NCBI GenBank assembly: GCA_964485405.1
Contig: CAZAJG010000004.1
Span: 82,201 to 146,200 of the forward strand
Length of the DNA stretch: 64,000 bases
Origin: CAKZNE01 sp964485405
Lineage (GTDB): Bacteria > Bacteroidota > Bacteroidia > Flavobacteriales > Schleiferiaceae
Reading direction: 5' to 3'
The notes under the pieces are model-generated. The model did no database searches. It was not told the origin of the DNA and was given only the letters and a program-made list of their open reading frames with translations. The position numbers and the translations under genes were made by a program. This document shows, in pieces, positions 62,465 to 64,000 of this stretch; the stretch's first letter is position 1; every line of letters starts with the position of its first letter.

Positions 62465-62995
62465 CTAACTATCTTGATTAATAAAATTTAGGTAATATTC
62501 TATTTCTTTAAAAACAGATTTTAAGTCCTCATTTTCCCGCTGCTTTATTACCAGGTCAAAAATACTATCTCTTTCGGAAGACATGCCAATTTTAAACAAA
62601 GAGTTGATACAAATGCTAACGTATTCTGCAAGAGGATTTATTCCATCCATTAAATCAATATAAATATCATGATTTTGAGATAAAAATCGACTCACCTGAT
62701 CATTTTGAGGAATGTCTAGCCAATTGGCATCGCCTTTACAAAACCAAGCCGTATCAAAAGATAGTTGCTGCTTTTCTATTTCCTTTTTTTTCAATGGAAC
62801 GTATTGCAACAGCTGAACCGATTTACCACTTTTGATCAAGCTATCAGCATATTGAGTAACGGAAAGCACATCTTTTGAATGAAAACAAATGCCTATTGTT
62901 TTAGCTTTATTATATCCGTTGTAGGATGAATTTTTGCCTCTATTCCCCTTTTTACTCTTGAGTCGATAATTTCGAAGGATTGATTTAATACTCAT
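62465..62995 (-). CDS. DUF6913-like hypothetical protein
   Basis: A 176-residue cytosolic protein with a basic N-terminus (about residues 1-30, many Lys/Arg) and the blocks TIGICFHSKDVLSVTQYADSL, DIYIDLMDGINPLAEYVS and the terminal Asn/Glu-rich helix. In other Bacteroidota a similar protein lies between ligA and dapA; the name DUF6913 is from memory. It has no recognised catalytic residues and its function is unknown. It is adjacent to both neighbours without intergenic space. Confidence 0.7.
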   Translation of the reverse strand: MSIKSILRNYRLKSKKGNRGKNSSYNGYNKAKTIGICFHSKDVLSVTQYADSLIKSGKSVQLLQYVPLKKKEIEKQQLSFDTAWFCKGDANWLDIPQNDQVSRFLSQNHDIYIDLMDGINPLAEYVSICINSLFKIGMSSERDSIFDLVIKQRENEDLKSVFKEIEYYLNFINQDS

Positions 62996-64000
62996 TTACT
63001 CGCCAATCATTTGAGAAAATTCATTCTCATCAATTATTTTAACTCCAAGGTCTTCTGCTTTTTTTCTTTTGGATGGCCCCATTCCTTCTCCTGCCACGAT
63101 TAAATCGGTTTTAGCAGAGACTGAACCAGTATTTTTTCCTCCATGCTTCTCAATCCGTTCTTTAATTTCGGTTCTGGAATATTTTTCAAAACTACCGGAT
63201 ATCACAATGGTTAGTCCATCCAGTAAGCTACTACTCCCCTCTTCCTTTATCATTTCCATTTGAAGGCCAGCTTCTTTTAATCTTTTCATCAAATCCCGAT
63301 TACTGAGCTGATCAAAAAACTCTCGGACACTAAGCGCAATGCGCTCACCTATTTCATCTACTGCAACCAAATCTTCCATTGTAGCATCAACAATTGCTTC
63401 TATATTTTCAAAATGTTTTGCTAGTTTTTTAGCAACCGTTTCGCCTACATAGCGTATGCCTAAAGCGAATAACACCCTTTGAAATGGGATTTGCTTACTC
63501 TCCTCAATTCCATCAATGATGTTTTGTGAAGATTTTTCTGCCATTCGCTCCAAAGGCATGAGCTTATCCTTTGTTAAAGTGTATAAGTCAGAGTAGTCGT
63601 TTATCAGTCCTTCATTTACCAAAAGTTCAATAGTCTCTCCTCCTAAACCCTCTATATCCATTGCTTTTCTGCTAATGAAATGCTGTATTCGTCCAGATAT
63701 TTGAGGAGGACAACCTATCATATTTGGGCAGTAATGCTGCGCTTCACCTTCTTTTCGTATTAATTCTGTATGGCATTCCGGACATTTGGTCGCGTAGATA
63801 AATTCTGGAGCGCCAGCATCCCTTTTAGATAAATCTACACCTATTACTTTGGGTATAATCTCCCCTCCTTTTTCTACAAAAACCATATCGCCCTCCTTCA
63901 AGCCTAGCTTTTCTATTTGGTCTGCATTATGAAGAGACGCTCGCTTTACTATCGTTCCAGCCAGTAAAACAGGTTCTAAGTTAGCAACAGGGGTTATCGC
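62996..64000 (-). CDS. ligA: NAD-dependent DNA ligase, C-terminal part (runs off the window)
   Basis: The frame is open to the right edge of the window, so the start is outside; the visible C-terminal part is 334 residues. It holds the OB region (ITPVANLEPVLLAGTIVKRASLHN and KEGDMVFVEKGGEIIPKV), a four-Cys zinc finger (CPECHTEL and YCPNMIGCP), helix-hairpin-helix repeats (KHFENIEAIVDATMEDLVAVDEIGERIA) and a final BRCT domain (LTIVISGSFEKYSRTEIKERIEKHGGK). It joins Okazaki fragments. It is the first gene of the ligA-DUF6913-dapA unit. Confidence 0.95.
   Translation of the reverse strand, partial: AITPVANLEPVLLAGTIVKRASLHNADQIEKLGLKEGDMVFVEKGGEIIPKVIGVDLSKRDAGAPEFIYATKCPECHTELIRKEGEAQHYCPNMIGCPPQISGRIQHFISRKAMDIEGLGGETIELLVNEGLINDYSDLYTLTKDKLMPLERMAEKSSQNIIDGIEESKQIPFQRVLFALGIRYVGETVAKKLAKHFENIEAIVDATMEDLVAVDEIGERIALSVREFFDQLSNRDLMKRLKEAGLQMEMIKEEGSSSLLDGLTIVISGSFEKYSRTEIKERIEKHGGKNTGSVSAKTDLIVAGEGMGPSKRKKAEDLGVKIIDENEFSQMIGE

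Overview
The window looks like a contig from a Bacteroidota bacterium, most likely a marine member of the Flavobacteriia. The basis is a SusC/SusD pair, a type IX secretion (T9SS) sorting tail, many Bacteroidota-only families (DUF6660-, DUF6588-, DUF6263-, DUF6913-like), A+T-rich DNA without Shine-Dalgarno sites, frequent TTG/GTG starts, and promoters of the Bacteroidota form TTG-N19-TAnnTTTG. Genus-level assignment is not possible from sequence reading alone. No rRNA, tRNA, CRISPR array, IS element or prophage was seen.

Layout. 1-7501: a + strand operon starting with a DUF2064/TIGR04282 transferase (a family named for arsenosugar biosynthesis), then SusC, SusD, a sodium/solute symporter and an aberrant metallophosphoesterase. 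7520-14619: an SRPBCC/GyrI-like protein, then a heavy-metal efflux set (His-rich small protein, CusA-TolC fusion, CusB adaptor). 14853-19826: a small acidic secreted protein and a three-gene ABC/HlyD/TolC exporter whose ATPase domain is degenerate. 19876-28809: accessory and envelope genes (GH25 lysozyme, PhzF-like protein, Bcr/CflA efflux pump, S1/P1 nuclease, beta-propeller lipoprotein, AlbA_2 regulator, TPR histidine kinase). 29048-39737: core genes (sucD, cyclophilin, oxyR, Nudix, acyltransferase, two MbnP-like proteins, mpl, pyrR-pyrB, rnz). 39800-50384: a T9SS-exported PDZ protein, a tiny CPXCG protein, DUF493, DUF962, an AAA ATPase, recQ, fmt, HU, prmC, fabI, queE and an outer-membrane protein. 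50444-59467: C1 peptidase, hydrolase, a candidate small RNA, membrane LuxR regulator with DUF4199, DsbA-like, SCO-like, rhomboid, an ECF sigma factor module and a di-heme peroxidase. 59468-64000: COG3014, LpoB, dapA, DUF6913-like and the C-terminal part of ligA.

Sequence quality matters here. Three runs of exactly 10 N (3313, 23519, 50253) lie inside genes and are placeholders rather than measured gaps: the SusC gap hides a conserved block and the third breaks a reading frame. sucD lacks a conserved 10-residue segment and queE has lost an internal block with a frameshift. These may be assembly collapses rather than biology.

The most interesting leads are: the possible arsenosugar-linked SusCD operon with a phosphoesterase that has lost its metal ligands and gained cysteines; a structured small RNA candidate on the - strand at 53071-53218 with its own promoter and terminator; the exporter with a degenerate nucleotide-binding domain; and nested inverted repeats in front of the CusA-TolC fusion.
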